Below, in pieces: positions 7,902 to 8,824 of a DNA stretch of 8,824 nt (positions are counted from its first letter, which is position 1; each line of letters opens with the position of its first letter). The notes under the pieces are model-generated. The model did not search any database. It was not told the DNA's origin and saw nothing but the letters and a program-made list of their open reading frames with translations. Location: NCBI GenBank assembly GCA_002732685.1, contig NVRS01000004.1, positions 1 to 8,824 on the forward strand. The letters run 5' to 3'. Position numbers and translations under genes: made by a program. The stretch is from Robiginitomaculum sp. (lineage in GTDB: Bacteria > Pseudomonadota > Alphaproteobacteria > Caulobacterales > Maricaulaceae).

Positions 7902-8824
7902 ATGGGCGAGAGAAAACCACCTATTCCGGTCAACACGCTTGATCTTCGCCCCCAATGGGCATGGCAATCATGCCGGAGAGCATCATGCATCCAGTACATT
8001 GGACTATTTTTTATTGGCACCATAATCGCACTTTGGTTGGTTTCGCCTTTTTTTATTCGAAACATTTTGCTTTGGGGTTTCAGTCTTTTCGTTATATGTA
8101 TGGCTTGCCTACGCATTTTGGCCTTGTTGATTACCATAAAGGACAATCCCTCCCCCTATATAGAAACGACAAATGCAAAATGGCCAACATTCACTATTCT
8201 TGTCCCGCTTTACCAAGAAGCTCACATGGTCAACAATTTGATAAAGAATTTGTTACAAACCAATTATCCACACAATTTGCTCGATATTGTTTTAGTTGTA
8301 GAACAAGACGACGAACCAACTTGTAGAGCCGTAAAGCGTAATTTACCCTTTCCCGTGCGAACAATTGAGGTCCCTGTCAGTGAACCACGCACTAAACCCA
8401 AGGCACTAAACGTAGCGTTTGAAGCCACTCCAAAATCACTCTGCGGAGATATTATCACTGTGTATGACGCTGAAGATCGACCACACCCGGACCAAATCAG
8501 GCAAGCGGCTCTTGCATTTATGGCAGATCCAAAGCTTGCAGTGGTGCAAGCTCCGTTAGGGTATTTTAATGATAAGGAAAATCTTTTAACTGCGCTATTC
8601 GGACTTGAATATGCAGCACTGTTCCACGTCTGGAACCCCGCTCTTGCGCACTTAGGCCTTCCCTTTACATTGGGTGGTACTAGCAATCATATCCGCAGGG
8701 ACATTCTTGAAAGTTGCGGTGGTTGGGACAGCTACAATGTCACTGAGGATGCGGATTTAAGCTTCCGCATTCACGCATTAAACTATGACGGCCAAAGGCT
8801 GAAAATTGGAACAATTATCCCGCC
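7902..8824 (+). CDS. Membrane GT2 family glycosyltransferase, cellulose-synthase-like (3' end outside window)
   Basis: This is the first 307 residues of a processive-type family 2 glycosyltransferase, closest in wording to the CESA_like_2 subgroup; relatives make or extend surface or exopolysaccharides from nucleotide sugars on the inner membrane. Two hydrophobic segments (about 31-49 and 54-79) precede the catalytic domain. The domain begins ILVPLYQEA (99-107) and has VVEQDDEPT (132-140), RTKPKALN (163-170), the metal-binding YDAED (188-192), VQAPLGYFN (215-223), GGTSNHIR (258-265) and the likely catalytic TED (281-283). A QxxRW-type motif and C-terminal membrane helices would be expected beyond the edge. 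The ATG at 7902 is the first ATG in an open stretch that begins after a TAG at 7839-7841. A GTG at 7887 is the alternative, and neither has a good Shine-Dalgarno. It is divergent from the receptor gene, with 192 bases between the start codons. No strong promoter was found. Sugar and polymer are unknown. Confidence 0.9.
   Translation, partial: MGERKPPIPVNTLDLRPQWAWQSCRRASCIQYIGLFFIGTIIALWLVSPFFIRNILLWGFSLFVICMACLRILALLITIKDNPSPYIETTNAKWPTFTILVPLYQEAHMVNNLIKNLLQTNYPHNLLDIVLVVEQDDEPTCRAVKRNLPFPVRTIEVPVSEPRTKPKALNVAFEATPKSLCGDIITVYDAEDRPHPDQIRQAALAFMADPKLAVVQAPLGYFNDKENLLTALFGLEYAALFHVWNPALAHLGLPFTLGGTSNHIRRDILESCGGWDSYNVTEDADLSFRIHALNYDGQRLKIGTIIP

Noticed and set aside
7748..8146. 132-residue minus-strand reading frame in the divergent intergenic region
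   Set aside because: It overlaps the receptor promoter region and the start of the glycosyltransferase gene in antisense and has no recognisable features.
7955..8326. 123-residue plus-strand reading frame
   Set aside because: It is an out-of-frame shadow of the glycosyltransferase gene, whose true frame starts at 7902 and carries all GT2 motifs.
8264..8686. 140-residue minus-strand reading frame
   Set aside because: It lies wholly antisense to the conserved catalytic domain of the glycosyltransferase.

Overview
The window looks like ordinary chromosome from a Gram-negative bacterium, most likely an alphaproteobacterium of moderate, slightly AT-leaning base composition. I infer this from the alphaproteobacterial wording of the LepA protein, from a very long TonB-dependent outer-membrane receptor paired with a secreted S9 peptidase (a combination common in Caulobacterales, Maricaulales and Sphingomonadales), and from an alphaproteobacterial-type membrane GT2 glycosyltransferase. 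No finer placement is claimed.

Layout, left to right. Positions 1-466 hold no gene I can defend. They contain a 35-bp unit repeated twice in tandem with a third partial start (160-234) and a plausible lepA promoter (333-361). lepA (467-2275, +) encodes the translational GTPase EF4. It converges on a secreted S9 family serine peptidase (2359-4371, -), and a strong symmetrical hairpin between the two stop codons (2312-2338) can terminate both. Upstream of the peptidase on the same strand is a 1079-residue TonB-dependent receptor (4470-7709, -). A second hairpin with a T-run (4415-4443) separates the receptor and peptidase genes. The receptor has a recognisable promoter, and a perfect 5-3-5 inverted repeat sits on its -35 box. 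Divergent from it, a GT2 glycosyltransferase (7902 to the right edge, +) runs out of the window; it is open at its 3' end.

The receptor and peptidase probably form one nutrient-acquisition module. The receptor would import a bulky substrate across the outer membrane using TonB energy, and the periplasmic peptidase would cleave peptides once inside. The substrate cannot be read from the sequence. lepA and the glycosyltransferase look functionally unrelated to this pair.

I do not see a new defence, mobile or RNA-based system here. The observations most worth a second look are the tandem repeat ahead of lepA, the operator-like palindrome on the receptor promoter, and the twelve cysteines of the receptor, which fall into six closely spaced pairs.
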